Shown one piece after another: positions 11,102-19,947 of a DNA stretch of 48,849 nt. Both the position numbers and the translations under genes were made by a program. The notes below the pieces were generated by a model. It did not search any database. It was not told the DNA's origin and worked only from the letters and a program-made list of their open reading frames with translations. Positions within the stretch are counted from its first letter, which is position 1. Every line of letters begins with the position of its first letter. The stretch comes from Propionibacteriaceae bacterium (lineage in GTDB: Bacteria; Actinomycetota; Actinomycetes; Propionibacteriales; Propionibacteriaceae), in assembly GCA_027492675.1 (NCBI GenBank), contig JAPUEI010000061.1:23373-72221 (forward strand). Direction: 5' to 3'.

Positions 11102-11370
11102 GGGCGGCGCTCCCAGCACGCGGTGTGCCAGTGCCGGCGGGCGTCGACGGCGCGGTCCAGGCCGAGTTCAGGGGTGCTGGGCCAGGCGACGACGTGCGGA
11201 GTGCCGGGGTTCACGAGGTGGTCGCAACCGGGGCACCGATACGCCTTGGCGGCAGAGGCGCCCGGCACGCTTCGTACGAGCCATCGACCGTCCGTCTTGT
11301 CGGCACTCGTGGCGTGACCTGAGCTGAGGGGGCGGGGCGCGCGCAGATGTTTGCTGGGACGCCGTGCCAT
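11098..11370 (-). CDS. Small conserved actinobacterial zinc-binding-like protein
   Basis: A 90-residue protein with a basic N-terminus then a compact domain containing YRCPGCDHLVNPGTPHVVAW and RRHWHTACW, a Cys-x2-Cys...His...His-x-x-Cys pattern suggesting one zinc site. I recognise the pattern from actinobacterial proteins often mislabelled ATP/GTP-binding; the function is unknown. It overlaps the hydrolase start by four bases, so the two form an operon. TATCGT lies seven bases before the ATG. Confidence 0.75.
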   Translation of the reverse strand: MARRPSKHLRAPRPLSSGHATSADKTDGRWLVRSVPGASAAKAYRCPGCDHLVNPGTPHVVAWPSTPELGLDRAVDARRHWHTACWERRP

Positions 11371-11377
11371 GCCTGGA

Positions 11378-11383
11378 ACGATA
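11378..11383 (-). promoter_or_regulatory. -10-like hexamer for the two-gene hydrolase operon
   Basis: TATCGT on the minus strand, seven bases before the ATG at 11370. Confidence 0.35.
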
Positions 11384-11413
11384 GCGCGGTGGGACCGTTG
11401 CCCCGGCGCGCGG

Positions 11414-11656
11414 TCAGACGGAGCGCCGCCCCATCTCCTCGACGATCCAGCGGGCGGTGTCGCGGGTGCAGGCCCCTGGTTCGCTGAAGCTGACGGTGAA
11501 GACGCCCGTGATCTCGGTCAGCGTCGGCACGCCACGAAGCTCCAGGATCGCGTCGGCCTCGGCGGCGTACGCGTCGCGCGCGGCCCCGTTCGCGATCAGT
11601 CCTACGGGATCGACTTCGGCGAGGATCTGGATCATTACGTCCCGTGTGACAGCCAT
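11414..11656 (-). CDS. Small hypothetical protein (DUF1871-like)
   Basis: An 80-residue acidic protein. The start, [15 protein letters not shown], followed by an Ala/Glu helix and a C-terminal helix ending EEMGRRSV, resembles the DUF1871 group of small helical proteins, but the match is by memory and weak. It lacks signal peptide and membrane segments. It is divergent from nucS. The ATG is preceded at six bases by TAGGCT. Confidence 0.6.
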   Translation of the reverse strand: MAVTRDVMIQILAEVDPVGLIANGAARDAYAAEADAILELRGVPTLTEITGVFTVSFSEPGACTRDTARWIVEEMGRRSV

Positions 11657-11662
11657 GCGCTG

Positions 11663-11668
11663 AGCCTA
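11663..11668 (-). promoter_or_regulatory. -10-like hexamer for the 80-residue gene
   Basis: TAGGCT on the minus strand, then six bases, then ATG at 11656. Confidence 0.4.
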
Positions 11669-11742
11669 TGAGAAGTGAGCGGTGCGCGTCGGGTGCTGGT
11701 CGTGTCGCGGTCGCGAGATGCGACAGATCCGGAGCCGGCAAG

Positions 11743-11748
11743 TACGTT
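11743..11748 (+). promoter_or_regulatory. -10-like hexamer for leaderless nucS
   Basis: TACGTT, then six bases, then the GTG at 11755. This geometry supports that start codon. Confidence 0.45.
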
Positions 11749-11754
11749 GTCCTG

Positions 11755-12465
11755 GTGCGTCTCGTTATCGCTCGCTGCCAGGTCGACTACGCCGGCAAGC
11801 TCACCGCCCACCTGCCCATGGCTCCGCGACTGCTCGTCGTGAAGGCTGATGGGTCCGTGTCGGTGCACGCCGACGACAAGGCGTACAAGCCTCTGAACTG
11901 GATGAGCGCGCCCTGTTCGCTCACCGTACGGGACGCGCCGCCGGACCTCGCGGCCACGACCGAGGACCTCGACCCACTCGTGCACGAGGTCTGGGAGGTG
12001 AAGAACACCTCCGGGGACACCCTGCAGATCGCCATCGCGGAGATCCTGCACGACTCGTCCCATGACCTGGGGATCGATCCCGGGCTCCAGAAGGATGGCG
12101 TCGAGAAGCACCTGCAGGCCCTCCTGGCCGAGAACCCCTCAGCGCTCGGGGCGGGCTGGACGCTCGTCCAGCGCGAGTACTACACGCCCATCGGACCCGT
12201 CGACCTGGTGTGCCGCGACGCCGACGGTGGCTATGTGGCCATCGAGGTGAAACGCCGCGGTGAGATCGACGGGGTGGAGCAGTTGACGCGGTACCTCGAG
12301 CTCATGCGTCGGGAGCCGCGCTTCGCCACCGTGTCCGGCGCCTTCGTGGCCCAGCAGGTCAAGCCGCAGGCGCGCGTGCTCGCGCAGGATCGCGGCATCA
12401 GCGTGATCACGGTCGACTACGACGCGCTGCGAGGGCTCGACAACAGCGACGACCGGCTCTTCTGA
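11755..12465 (+). CDS. nucS: Mismatch-specific endonuclease NucS (EndoMS)
   Basis: Cuts both strands at mismatches in the MutS/MutL-independent repair pathway of actinobacteria. 236 residues: N-terminal DNA-binding/dimer domain (to about 120) and a RecB-like nuclease with Asp150, Glu164 and Lys166 (GPVDLV...AIEVKRRG), spaced as in characterised NucS. The C-terminus ends DDRLF, like the sliding-clamp-binding tail. GTG at 11755 matches the usual N-terminus ([11 protein letters not shown]); a longer frame from 11668 would run into the divergent gene. Confidence 0.95.
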   Translation: MRLVIARCQVDYAGKLTAHLPMAPRLLVVKADGSVSVHADDKAYKPLNWMSAPCSLTVRDAPPDLAATTEDLDPLVHEVWEVKNTSGDTLQIAIAEILHDSSHDLGIDPGLQKDGVEKHLQALLAENPSALGAGWTLVQREYYTPIGPVDLVCRDADGGYVAIEVKRRGEIDGVEQLTRYLELMRREPRFATVSGAFVAQQVKPQARVLAQDRGISVITVDYDALRGLDNSDDRLF

Positions 12466-12488
12466 GCGCGGTCCCGACCCGGAGGGCC

Positions 12489-13772
12489 CTACTTCGCGTC
12501 GAGTGTGGGGATGACGACCTCGCGGTACAGCAGCACCAGCGCGGCGGCGATCGGCACGGCCATGACGGCGCCGGTGATGCCGAGTGAGGTGCCGCCGGCA
12601 AGGGCCGCCACGACCACGAGCGCGCCAGGCACCTTCACCTGCCGGGCCATGAGGCGCGGCTGCGTGAAGTACGTGTCGAACTGCTGGTAGAGGATCGTGA
12701 AGATCAGGCAGATCAGGCCGACAGTCGGACTTTGTGAGAACCCGATCAGGGTCACCACCACGATGTTGGTGATGCCGCCGATCAGCGGGATGTACGTGAG
12801 CAGCGCGACCATGAAGGCCAGCGCCAGCGCGTACTGCCCGAGGCCCACGACGATGAGGAAGACGAAGAACACGACGCCCGCGATCATGACGTCGATCGTC
12901 ATGCCCGTCACGTAGCCTCCGACACTCGCGAAGACCTCGTCGGCGAGGTACTTCACGCGCTCGCGACGAGAGCCCGGGGCGAGGGCGTAGATCGTGCCCT
13001 TGATCTGCGGCAGGCTGGCCAGGAAGTACGCGGTCAGCACGATCGTCACGATCACCGAGAACAGCACGTTCGCGAGCACCTTGCCGGCGCCGAGGAGCCC
13101 GGTCCAGAGCGCGTTGACCAGGTCTCCGCTGGTCAGGTACTCCTGGATGCGCGAGATGAAGTGGTACTGGGCGTCGAGGTTGGCCAGCTGCTGGTTCTCG
13201 CGCAACGCCTGGACGTACTGCGGTGCGTTCTTGTACAGCAGCGCGCCCTGGTCGGTCACGACCGGGACGAGCGCCGTTCCGGCAAGGCCGACGACGACCA
13301 GCACCCCGAGCATCACCATGAACACCGCGGCACCGCGGGGGATGTGGCGCGACTGCAGCCACTCCACCATCGGGTTCAGACCCAGGGCGATGAACAGGCT
13401 CAGTACGACGACCAGCAGGATCGAGGACAGCGACTGGATCTGGGTCCACAGCGCGGTCGCCACGAGCGCGCCGACCATGGCGAAGAAGCCGAGGGCGAAC
13501 GGCGAGCGCAGCGAGATCTCCGTCACGCTGGTGGCCGGGGCCGGCGGCGGAGGAGCCGTGACGTACAGATTGGTGGGGGTCGGCGACGGCCGACGGGTGG
13601 TGATGCGGCGCAGCACGTTCAGCGCACCGCGTGCCCGCGGCGGCTCCGTGGTGACGGCGATCGGGACGGGCGGGGTGCTCGGCTGCTCAGCCGTCTGAGG
13701 TTCGACGTCGCTGGTCTCGGAGTCGGGAACAGTCGCCTCCGGCGGGTTCCCGATCGGTTCGTCCTGGCTCAC
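12489..13772 (-). CDS. AI-2E-family (PerM-like) membrane transporter
   Basis: A 427-residue protein. Residues 1-90 are a cytoplasmic Pro/Thr/Glu-rich stretch; from about 92 there are about eight hydrophobic segments in the AI-2E/PerM pattern, including the GGITNIVVV region and the final LVVVAALAGG/GAVMAVPIAA helices. Members export small molecules or act as ion antiporters; the substrate here is unknown. Its GTG start overlaps the upstream stop as GTGA (13769-13772), so it is coupled to the DivIVA-like gene. Convergent with nucS (23-bp gap). Confidence 0.88.
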   Translation of the reverse strand: MSQDEPIGNPPEATVPDSETSDVEPQTAEQPSTPPVPIAVTTEPPRARGALNVLRRITTRRPSPTPTNLYVTAPPPPAPATSVTEISLRSPFALGFFAMVGALVATALWTQIQSLSSILLVVVLSLFIALGLNPMVEWLQSRHIPRGAAVFMVMLGVLVVVGLAGTALVPVVTDQGALLYKNAPQYVQALRENQQLANLDAQYHFISRIQEYLTSGDLVNALWTGLLGAGKVLANVLFSVIVTIVLTAYFLASLPQIKGTIYALAPGSRRERVKYLADEVFASVGGYVTGMTIDVMIAGVVFFVFLIVVGLGQYALALAFMVALLTYIPLIGGITNIVVVTLIGFSQSPTVGLICLIFTILYQQFDTYFTQPRLMARQVKVPGALVVVAALAGGTSLGITGAVMAVPIAAALVLLYREVVIPTLDAK

Positions 13773-14977
13773 TGGCCTTCTCTCTCGCGGATCACGGTCT
13801 GCACGCCCTCGTCGTCGTCGGCCTCGGGAGCGGCGTCGGCCTGCCCTCCGTCGCTCTCGTGGGTCTGCTTGGTACGGGGCTTGCGGCGGCTCGACTTCGC
13901 GGGCGTCGGCTCATTCTCGGCCGGTGCTGGCTGGGCGTCCATAGCTGGTGCTGCCTGGGGGTCCACGGCCGGTCCCGGCAGAGCGTTCTCGGCCGGGTAC
14001 AGCGCCGCCGGCCACTCCGGATCCGGCGTGGTGCCCACCGCGGCGGCCTGCTTGCCGATGCCGGCGAGCTCTGCGAGCTGGGTCTGAATCGCCTTCTTCT
14101 GATGAGCCAGGGCGGCGATCTCGGCGACGAGCTGGTCTTTGCGACGCTCTGCTTCGGCGTCGAGCCTGGCCCGCAGCTGCGAGCCGGCGGCGCGGGTCGC
14201 GGACAGATGCTGTTCCGCCTCCCGCACGGCCTGGATCCGTACGCTCTCGGCATCCTGACTCGCGAGCAGCCGGATTCGAGCCGCCGCGTCCGTCTCGTCG
14301 GCCAGGAGCTTGGTGGCCGCACCGTGCTGGGCCGTGGCCTGCGAGAGGAGGTCTGCGGCGCTGGTGTGGGCATCGGCTGCGGCCACCTTGGCGTCCTGCA
14401 CCAGGCGCGCCGCCTCGGCCTCCGCGGCAGCGACGATCGCCGCAGCCTGCTCGTTGGCCTGGCGCACGACAGCTTCGCTGTGGCGGGTGCCGGACGCGAC
14501 GACGTGCTCAGCCTCCTGCCGGGCCGCGGCGAGCGTGGCCCGCAACTCCTCCGTCTGCTTGTCGCGCAGCCGGCGGAGGTTGGCCATGGCGGTGGCACGG
14601 AGGTCATCGGCCTCCTGTTGGCCGCCAGCCCGCAGCTCCTCCCCGTCGCGGCGGGCCGTCTCACGGATGCTCTGGGCCTCGATCTGGGCCTTGGTGGTGA
14701 GCTGCTCCGAGTGCGTCTCCGCGGAGTTGAGGAGTACGGCGGCGTGGCCGGTCAGTCGCGTGAGGTCGGATGACGTCGCCTGCGACCGGACCAGCTCGAA
14801 CTCGGTGGCCTGCTCGCGGAACTGACGACGTAGTTCGAGGATCTGGCGCTCCAGCTGCCTGATGTACGCGTCGACTGCGGCCTTGTCGTAGCCCAGTACA
14901 GCGTTGGGAAACCCTCCGACGGCGGTCGCCCGCTCGTCGAAGAGTGTCAGGCCGGGAACCTCTGGGTCCTCGTTCAT
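13769..14977 (-). CDS. DivIVA-domain coiled-coil protein
   Basis: A 402-residue protein. The N-terminal segment with NAVLGYDKAAVDAYIRQLERQ (about residues 25-45) is a DivIVA-type domain. Then follows a coiled coil of roughly 270 residues rich in Ala/Glu/Gln/Arg, and a disordered Pro/Ala/Lys tail. Such proteins organise the cell pole, septum or envelope in actinobacteria. It is the first gene of a two-gene operon with the AI-2E-type permease. AGGAGG precedes the ATG at good spacing. The specific role is not inferable. Confidence 0.8.
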   Translation of the reverse strand: MNEDPEVPGLTLFDERATAVGGFPNAVLGYDKAAVDAYIRQLERQILELRRQFREQATEFELVRSQATSSDLTRLTGHAAVLLNSAETHSEQLTTKAQIEAQSIRETARRDGEELRAGGQQEADDLRATAMANLRRLRDKQTEELRATLAAARQEAEHVVASGTRHSEAVVRQANEQAAAIVAAAEAEAARLVQDAKVAAADAHTSAADLLSQATAQHGAATKLLADETDAAARIRLLASQDAESVRIQAVREAEQHLSATRAAGSQLRARLDAEAERRKDQLVAEIAALAHQKKAIQTQLAELAGIGKQAAAVGTTPDPEWPAALYPAENALPGPAVDPQAAPAMDAQPAPAENEPTPAKSSRRKPRTKQTHESDGGQADAAPEADDDEGVQTVIREREGQ

Positions 14978-15070
14978 CGCGGTGCCTCCTCCTGCCGGGC
15001 GGGTGGGAACACTGTGAAGGCTACCTTGTCAGGGCCCACCCACTCGGGCAATCAGGGTGAGGACGGGGGC

Positions 15071-15508
15071 TCAGTGGCCCGCAGCGGGCTCCACGAGCTC
15101 GAGGAGGATGCCGCCGGTGTCCTTCGGGTGGCAGAACTGGATTCGCGAGCCGCCCGTGCCGATCTTCGGCTCGGGGTAGAGCAGACGTACGCCACCGGCG
15201 CGGAGCGCCTCGCAGACGGCGTCGAGGTCGGCGACACGGTAGGCGAGCTGCTGGATGCCAGGGCCGTTCTTGGCGATGAACTTGCCGATCGTGGACTCCT
15301 CCGACAGGGGGGCCAGGAGCTGGATCTGCGCGTTCTCGACTCCCTGGGTGCCAGTGCCGAGCATGGCCTCCTCGACGCCCTGCTCCGCATTGGTCTCGCG
15401 GTGCAGCACGCGCCAACCCATCACCTCGGTGTGGAACTTGATGGCCTCGTCCAGGTTGGGAACCGCGAGGCCGACATGGTCGATGCAGACAAAGAGGTCG
15501 GTGTTCAT
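15071..15508 (-). CDS. mce: Methylmalonyl-CoA epimerase
   Basis: Interconverts (S)- and (R)-methylmalonyl-CoA between propionyl-CoA carboxylase and B12-dependent mutase. 145 residues, vicinal-oxygen-chelate fold: metal ligands expected in FVCIDHVGLAV, the central IQQLAYRV segment and the C-terminal GGILLELVEP. ATG at 15508 gives the family's length; a 50-codon upstream extension has no homologous look. The B12 adenosyltransferase at 8953-9558 fits the same pathway. Confidence 0.93.
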   Translation of the reverse strand: MNTDLFVCIDHVGLAVPNLDEAIKFHTEVMGWRVLHRETNAEQGVEEAMLGTGTQGVENAQIQLLAPLSEESTIGKFIAKNGPGIQQLAYRVADLDAVCEALRAGGVRLLYPEPKIGTGGSRIQFCHPKDTGGILLELVEPAAGH

Positions 15509-15641
15509 GGGTCTCAGCCTGTCACACGGCCCCCTGGCGAGAGCCATGGGGGTCAGTGCCCGACACGCCCCGGATGTGCGCCACAGAGGTTTCGGGGTCA
15601 GGCAGGATGGGGACCACACCGAGCAGGTGAGAGGAGCAGCC

Positions 15642-15800
15642 ATGTCCACATGGATCAAGAAGGCAGCGTGGTTGCTGGTGGCCGCCTTCGTGCTGTTCTA
15701 CCTCTTCACCCGGCCTGAGCAGGCTGCGGCCGCCGTCAAGACCTTCCTCGGGGCATTCGATGCCATCGTCCGGTTCTTCACTGCCCTCGCGTCGCGCTGA
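15642..15800 (+). CDS. Small single-helix membrane protein
   Basis: A 52-residue protein with one hydrophobic helix (about residues 8-25, WLLVAAFVLFYLF), then RPEQAAAAVKTFLGAFDAIVRFF, an amphipathic helix. GAGGAG sits six bases before the ATG. I recognise this type of protein as conserved in actinobacteria next to PH-domain genes; its function is unknown. Its last 41 bases overlap the start of the downstream gene. Confidence 0.75.
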   Translation: MSTWIKKAAWLLVAAFVLFYLFTRPEQAAAAVKTFLGAFDAIVRFFTALASR

Positions 15801-16350
15801 GTCCACGGTCCGCCGGACCAGCTACCTCTCGCCGGACATCGATCGGCACCTCCTGCACGACGACGGCGAGATCGTCGTCGTTGAGATCGCCAAGCCGCCC
15901 GTAGCAGCCGTCGGCCCTGTCGGGTGGGTCGTGGTCGGCGTCGTCCTGCTGCTGCTGATGGGCGTTGCCGGAGCCGGTTGGTGGATCGTCATGCTCATCG
16001 GACTGGGCCTGTGCGGCTTCGGTCTCTATCGCATCCACGATCTGCACATGGACCGTTTCGTCGTCACCAACCTGCGCGTGTTCCGCGTGCACGGCACGTT
16101 CGAGCGTCACGTCGCGACGGTGCCGCTGGCGCGGATCCTCGACATCACCGTGCATCAGCCGTTCCTCGGCACCCTGTTCAACTTCGGCCACCTGGTGTTC
16201 GAGTCGGCCGCCCAGGACCAAGGGCTGCGCGAGATCAAGTTCGTCGATGATCCGTTCACCATCGAGCACACCATCGAGCAGGTCATCCAGCGTTCCGGCG
16301 TACGGCCCGTGGCCGCGCGTCAGCCCATCGCCGAGGACGACGGCACCTGA
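15760..16350 (+). CDS. PH-domain (DUF304/bPH2-type) membrane protein
   Basis: 196 residues. Residues 48-82 form two membrane helices; the rest holds the bacterial PH-like signature DRFVVTNLRVFRVHGTFERHVATVPLARILDITV. Such proteins are peripheral or integral membrane scaffolds of unknown ligand. ATG 15760 is the only ATG/GTG before the conserved part, so the gene overlaps the upstream small gene by 41 bases in another frame, unless a CTG at 15781 is used. Ends seven bases before convergent pgm. Confidence 0.82.
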   Translation: MPSSGSSLPSRRAESTVRRTSYLSPDIDRHLLHDDGEIVVVEIAKPPVAAVGPVGWVVVGVVLLLLMGVAGAGWWIVMLIGLGLCGFGLYRIHDLHMDRFVVTNLRVFRVHGTFERHVATVPLARILDITVHQPFLGTLFNFGHLVFESAAQDQGLREIKFVDDPFTIEHTIEQVIQRSGVRPVAARQPIAEDDGT

Positions 16351-16357
16351 GCCTTGG

Positions 16358-17980
16358 TCAGCCGAGCACTCCGTCGACGACCTTGCGGGCCTCCTTCTGA
16401 ACCTCGGCCAGATGGTCGGGGCCCTTCAGCGACTCGGCGTAGATCTTGTAGACGTTCTCCGTGCCGGACGGGCGCGCCGCGAACCACGCGTGCTCGGTGG
16501 TCACCTTGAGACCGCCGATGGCCGCACCGTTGCCCGGGGCGGTCGTCAGCTTGGCCGTGATCGGCTCGCCGGCGAGCTCCGTGGCGGTCACGTCGCTGGG
16601 GGAGAGCTTGCCGAGCCGGTCCTTCTGCTCGCGCGTCGCTGGGGCGTCGACGCGGGCGTACGAGGAGACGCCGTACTTCGCCTCGAGCTCGCGGTACAGC
16701 TCTGACGGCGACTTGCCGGTGACGGCCAGGATCTCGCTGGCCAGCAGATCGAGCAGCAGGCCGTCCTTGTCGGTCGTCCAGGTCGAGCCATCGCGGGTGA
16801 GGAACGAGGCCCCCGCCGACTCCTCGCCTCCGAAGCCGAGGTCGCCCGAGATGAGCCCGGGGACGAACCACTTGAAGCCGACGGGGACTTCGACGAGGGT
16901 ACGGCCGAGCTCAGCGGCCACCTTGTCGATCATCGAGCTGGAGACCAGGGTCTTGCCGATGCCGGCCGCCGGGTTCCAGCCGTCGCGATGGGCATAGAGG
17001 TACTGGATCGCGACTGCGAGGTAGTGGTTCGGGTTGAGCAGGCCGGCGTCGGGCGTGACGATGCCGTGGCGGTCGGCGTCCGCATCGTTGCCCGTGGCGA
17101 TGTCGTACTTCTCGCGCTGCTGGACGAGCGAGGCCATCGCGTACGGGCTGGAGCAGTCCATGCGGATCTTGCCGTCGTGGTCGAGGGTCATGAACCGCCA
17201 CGTCGGGTCGACCGTCGGGTTGACGACGGTGAGGTTGAGACCGAGGTTCTCGGCGATGTACTCCCAGTACTGGACTGACGCGCCGCCCATCGGGTCGGCC
17301 CCGATCCGTACACCGGCCCTGCGGATCGCGTCGAGGTCGATCGCGTTGACCAGGTCCTGGCAGTACGCGCTGCGGTAGTCCCAGCGCTCCACATCGCACT
17401 GCTCGTACGGCACGCGGCGAACCTGGCCCGGGTTCACGAGCAGCTCGTTGGCGCGGGCGGCGATGACCTTGGTGGCGTCGGTGTCGGCCGGGCCACCGTT
17501 CGGCGGGTTGTACTTGAAGCCCCCGTCACGCGGCGGGTTGTGCGACGGCGTCACGACGATGCCGTCGGCGAGGTGGTCGCTGAGGCCGCGGTTGTGCACG
17601 ATGACGGCCCGCGACAGGGACGGGGTCGGCGTGTACTCGTCCTCGCGCTCCGCCCGTACGTGCACGCCATGGGCCGTGAGCACCTCGATGGCCGTCTTCC
17701 ACGCGGGCAGGCTCAACGCGTGGGTGTCCTTGGCGATGTACAGCGGACCGGTCGTGCCCTGCGAGGCCCGGTACTCGATGATGGCCTGGGTCGTGGCGGC
17801 GATGTGGGCGTCGTTGAAAGCGCCGTCGAGGCTCGAGCCGCGATGGCCCGAGGTGCCGAACACCACCATCTGGTCAGGGTTGTGCGGATCCGGGGTGATG
17901 TCGTGGTACGCCGCGAGGACGGCGTCCACGTCAATGAGGTCGGATGCCTGGGCGACAAGTCCTGCGCGTTCGTGAGCCAT
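16358..17980 (-). CDS. pgm: Phosphoglucomutase (alpha-D-glucose phosphate-specific)
   Basis: Interconverts glucose 6-phosphate and glucose 1-phosphate, supplying glycogen and cell-wall precursors. 540 residues: phosphoserine loop VTPSHNPPRDGG with Ser146 (same number as E. coli Pgm), metal-binding DADADRHG, sugar-binding GGEESAGASF and the C-terminal phosphate loop RPSGTEN. CAGGAT lies six bases before the ATG. With the glg genes in this window it feeds alpha-glucan metabolism. Confidence 0.96.
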   Translation of the reverse strand: MAHERAGLVAQASDLIDVDAVLAAYHDITPDPHNPDQMVVFGTSGHRGSSLDGAFNDAHIAATTQAIIEYRASQGTTGPLYIAKDTHALSLPAWKTAIEVLTAHGVHVRAEREDEYTPTPSLSRAVIVHNRGLSDHLADGIVVTPSHNPPRDGGFKYNPPNGGPADTDATKVIAARANELLVNPGQVRRVPYEQCDVERWDYRSAYCQDLVNAIDLDAIRRAGVRIGADPMGGASVQYWEYIAENLGLNLTVVNPTVDPTWRFMTLDHDGKIRMDCSSPYAMASLVQQREKYDIATGNDADADRHGIVTPDAGLLNPNHYLAVAIQYLYAHRDGWNPAAGIGKTLVSSSMIDKVAAELGRTLVEVPVGFKWFVPGLISGDLGFGGEESAGASFLTRDGSTWTTDKDGLLLDLLASEILAVTGKSPSELYRELEAKYGVSSYARVDAPATREQKDRLGKLSPSDVTATELAGEPITAKLTTAPGNGAAIGGLKVTTEHAWFAARPSGTENVYKIYAESLKGPDHLAEVQKEARKVVDGVLG

Positions 17981-18072
17981 GGCCCCATCCTGGCAAGGAG
18001 TGCACCCGTATGGCGAGTATTCGCATCACTCGTCTGGAAACGCAGCGTTGCCGTGGCTGGTTGAATGGCCTC

Positions 18073-18978
18073 ATGACGCAACCACACTCCCTCCGGGGAG
18101 CCATCGACCTGTCGTCCCTCGCCGCGCCGGCCAGCCCGCCGGCCGCAGGGGGGAGCTACGTCATCGAGGTCGACGACGCGTCCTTCGACGCCGTCATGCA
18201 AGGGTCGGTGCGCTACCCGATCGTCATCGAGTTCTACTCGCCCCGCGCACCCGAGCAGGCCAAGCTCAGCGCCTCCCTGGCCGAGCTGACCAACGAGGCC
18301 GGGGGTCGCTGGCTGCTGGCGCGGCTCAACGTCGACGACGAGCGCGCGCTCGCGGCCGAGCTGCAGATCACCGCCGTCCCCACGGTCGCCGGTGTCGTCG
18401 GGGGACAGCTCGTCCCGCTGTGGCAGGGCACGGTCGAGAAGGCCGACGCCAAGGTGCGCATCGAGGAGCTCGTGGCACTGTCGGCCAAGTACGGCGTCGT
18501 CGGCAAGGCCCAGCCCGTGGCAGCGGCCCCGACGGAGACGGCTGAGGGGGAGCAGACCGGAGGGATCGACCCCCGCTATGCCGCGGCGTACGAGGCGATG
18601 GAGCGTGAGGACTACGCCACCGCCCGGCAGGAGTTCGCCACGCTGCTGGCCGCGACCCCGTCGGACGCGGTGGCGAAGGCCGGCGTCGCCCAGGCGGCAC
18701 TCCTCGCCCGCGTGACCTCCAGCAACCCGCAGGGAGCGGTGGACGCACTGGCAGCGAACCCCGACGACCTCGACGCCATCCTCGCGATGGCTGACCTGGA
18801 GGCCGCGACCGGCCGTCTCGAGGAGTGTTTCGCGCGCCTGGTCGCCGCGGTCCGCGGCAGGACCGGTGACGAGAAGGACGTGGTGCGCAAGCGGCTGCTC
18901 GAGCTGTACGACACGTGCGAGCCCACCGATCCCGCCGTGCTGCGGTCGAGGCGAGAGCTGGCCTCGGCCCTGTTCTGA
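18073..18978 (+). CDS. Thioredoxin-like/TPR protein lacking the CxxC motif (YbbN/CnoX-like)
   Basis: 301 residues. The thioredoxin fold covers about residues 32-140 (IVIEFYSPRAPEQAKLS, ...ITAVPTVAGVVGG), followed by helical TPR-type repeats from about 165. The active-site CxxC position reads SPRA, so it cannot be a dithiol oxidoreductase. The layout matches co-chaperone-type YbbN/CnoX proteins. ATG 18073 is chosen: TTGAAT lies six bases upstream and the frame beyond has no conserved sequence. Divergent from pgm. Confidence 0.87.
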   Translation: MTQPHSLRGAIDLSSLAAPASPPAAGGSYVIEVDDASFDAVMQGSVRYPIVIEFYSPRAPEQAKLSASLAELTNEAGGRWLLARLNVDDERALAAELQITAVPTVAGVVGGQLVPLWQGTVEKADAKVRIEELVALSAKYGVVGKAQPVAAAPTETAEGEQTGGIDPRYAAAYEAMEREDYATARQEFATLLAATPSDAVAKAGVAQAALLARVTSSNPQGAVDALAANPDDLDAILAMADLEAATGRLEECFARLVAAVRGRTGDEKDVVRKRLLELYDTCEPTDPAVLRSRRELASALF

Positions 18979-19018
18979 GCGCTGGTCGTCTGACGGCTTC
19001 CGGCAACGCCGCGAGGCG

Positions 19019-19033
19019 CGTGCCTGGGGCACG
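19019..19033. terminator. Hairpin in a convergent intergenic gap
   Basis: CGTGCC-TGG-GGCACG, six paired bases and a three-base loop, between two converging genes. No T-run follows, so intrinsic termination is only possible. Confidence 0.35.
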
Positions 19034-19048
19034 GCATGCGACAACGAA

Positions 19049-19786
19049 CTAGGCCGGACGTCCCTGTTCGAAGTACGCGGTCGTCGTCGGTCGGTTCTCG
19101 TCGAGCCACGTGAGGCGCCGGGCGGCGAGCTCCGACACGTACGGCACAGCCTCCGCGGCCGTGACCCAGTGCGCCGACACGATCTCGCCCTCGGCGAGCC
19201 GGATCGCAGCGACCTCGTCGGGCTGCAGTACGCCGCCGTCGAAGATGAACTCGACGGCGTCGTCCCACCCGAGGTACGGCGGTAGCCAGTCCACGAGGAG
19301 CGGCGCCCCCAGCGTCCGGGTCAGCCCGATCTCCTCGAGAACCTCACGCTCCGCGCCGACCCGAGGCGACTCGTGCGGCTCGACGATGCCGCCGGGGAGC
19401 TCCCAGTCCGACTTGTAGGAGACGCGCAGCAGCAGAATGCGGTCGGCCGTGTCGCGGACCACGGCATGTGCGATGACGCGGGTGCGGGGCAGCACGGCGT
19501 TCATGACGAACGAGAAGCCCGCAGGTCCCTCGAGGTCGTCGCCGGCGACCATCGCGTACAGCAGCACGTCCCGCGAGCCGGCATCGGTCGTACGGCCTCG
19601 TCGCAGGCGGCCCTCGTAGAGGAAGCCCACGCGGTGGGCAGCGTGGCGCAGGCGGGAGTGGTCCGGGTCGACGAGCAGCTCGACCCGCTCGGCACCGCTG
19701 TCGAAGGCGTCGCGCGAGGCGCTGCGCAGGTAGGCGACAGGGTCGGCCTCGTCGGGAACCTCGACCCGGATCGTACGGTCGTCCAC
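19049..19786 (-). CDS. NUDIX hydrolase with N-terminal partial GNAT-like domain
   Basis: 245 residues. The NUDIX domain lies in about residues 95-235 with a perfect Nudix box (GGIVEPHESPRVGAERE then VLEEIGL). Residues 1-85 (ELLVDPDHSRLRHAAHRVGF, ...RDVLLYAMV) look like the second half of a GNAT acetyltransferase, without its first beta strands. It hydrolyses an unknown nucleoside diphosphate derivative. GTG 19786 is preferred because GGAGG lies seven bases upstream; GTG 19792 and a longer ATG frame to 19888 are less likely, the latter running into the divergent gene. Confidence 0.82.
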   Translation of the reverse strand: MDDRTIRVEVPDEADPVAYLRSASRDAFDSGAERVELLVDPDHSRLRHAAHRVGFLYEGRLRRGRTTDAGSRDVLLYAMVAGDDLEGPAGFSFVMNAVLPRTRVIAHAVVRDTADRILLLRVSYKSDWELPGGIVEPHESPRVGAEREVLEEIGLTRTLGAPLLVDWLPPYLGWDDAVEFIFDGGVLQPDEVAAIRLAEGEIVSAHWVTAAEAVPYVSELAARRLTWLDENRPTTTAYFEQGRPA

Positions 19787-19947
19787 CAGCACCCCTCCCG
19801 CCTCTCGTTTCCTGCAGCCTACGCAGGGGTCGGGCTGGCCCTCGCACGGGCCCGCCAGGCGGATGAGAGGGCGTGAGAGGGCCCTCATGGTGCCCGGCTC
19901 GACGGGTCGCGGTCGCTACCGTGACGCGAGAGGCGCAGGAGGTGCTC

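Noticed and set aside
19787..19888. N-terminal extension of the NUDIX protein containing three Cys
   Set aside because: Would overlap the alternative long start of the divergent gene; a good ribosome site favours 19786.
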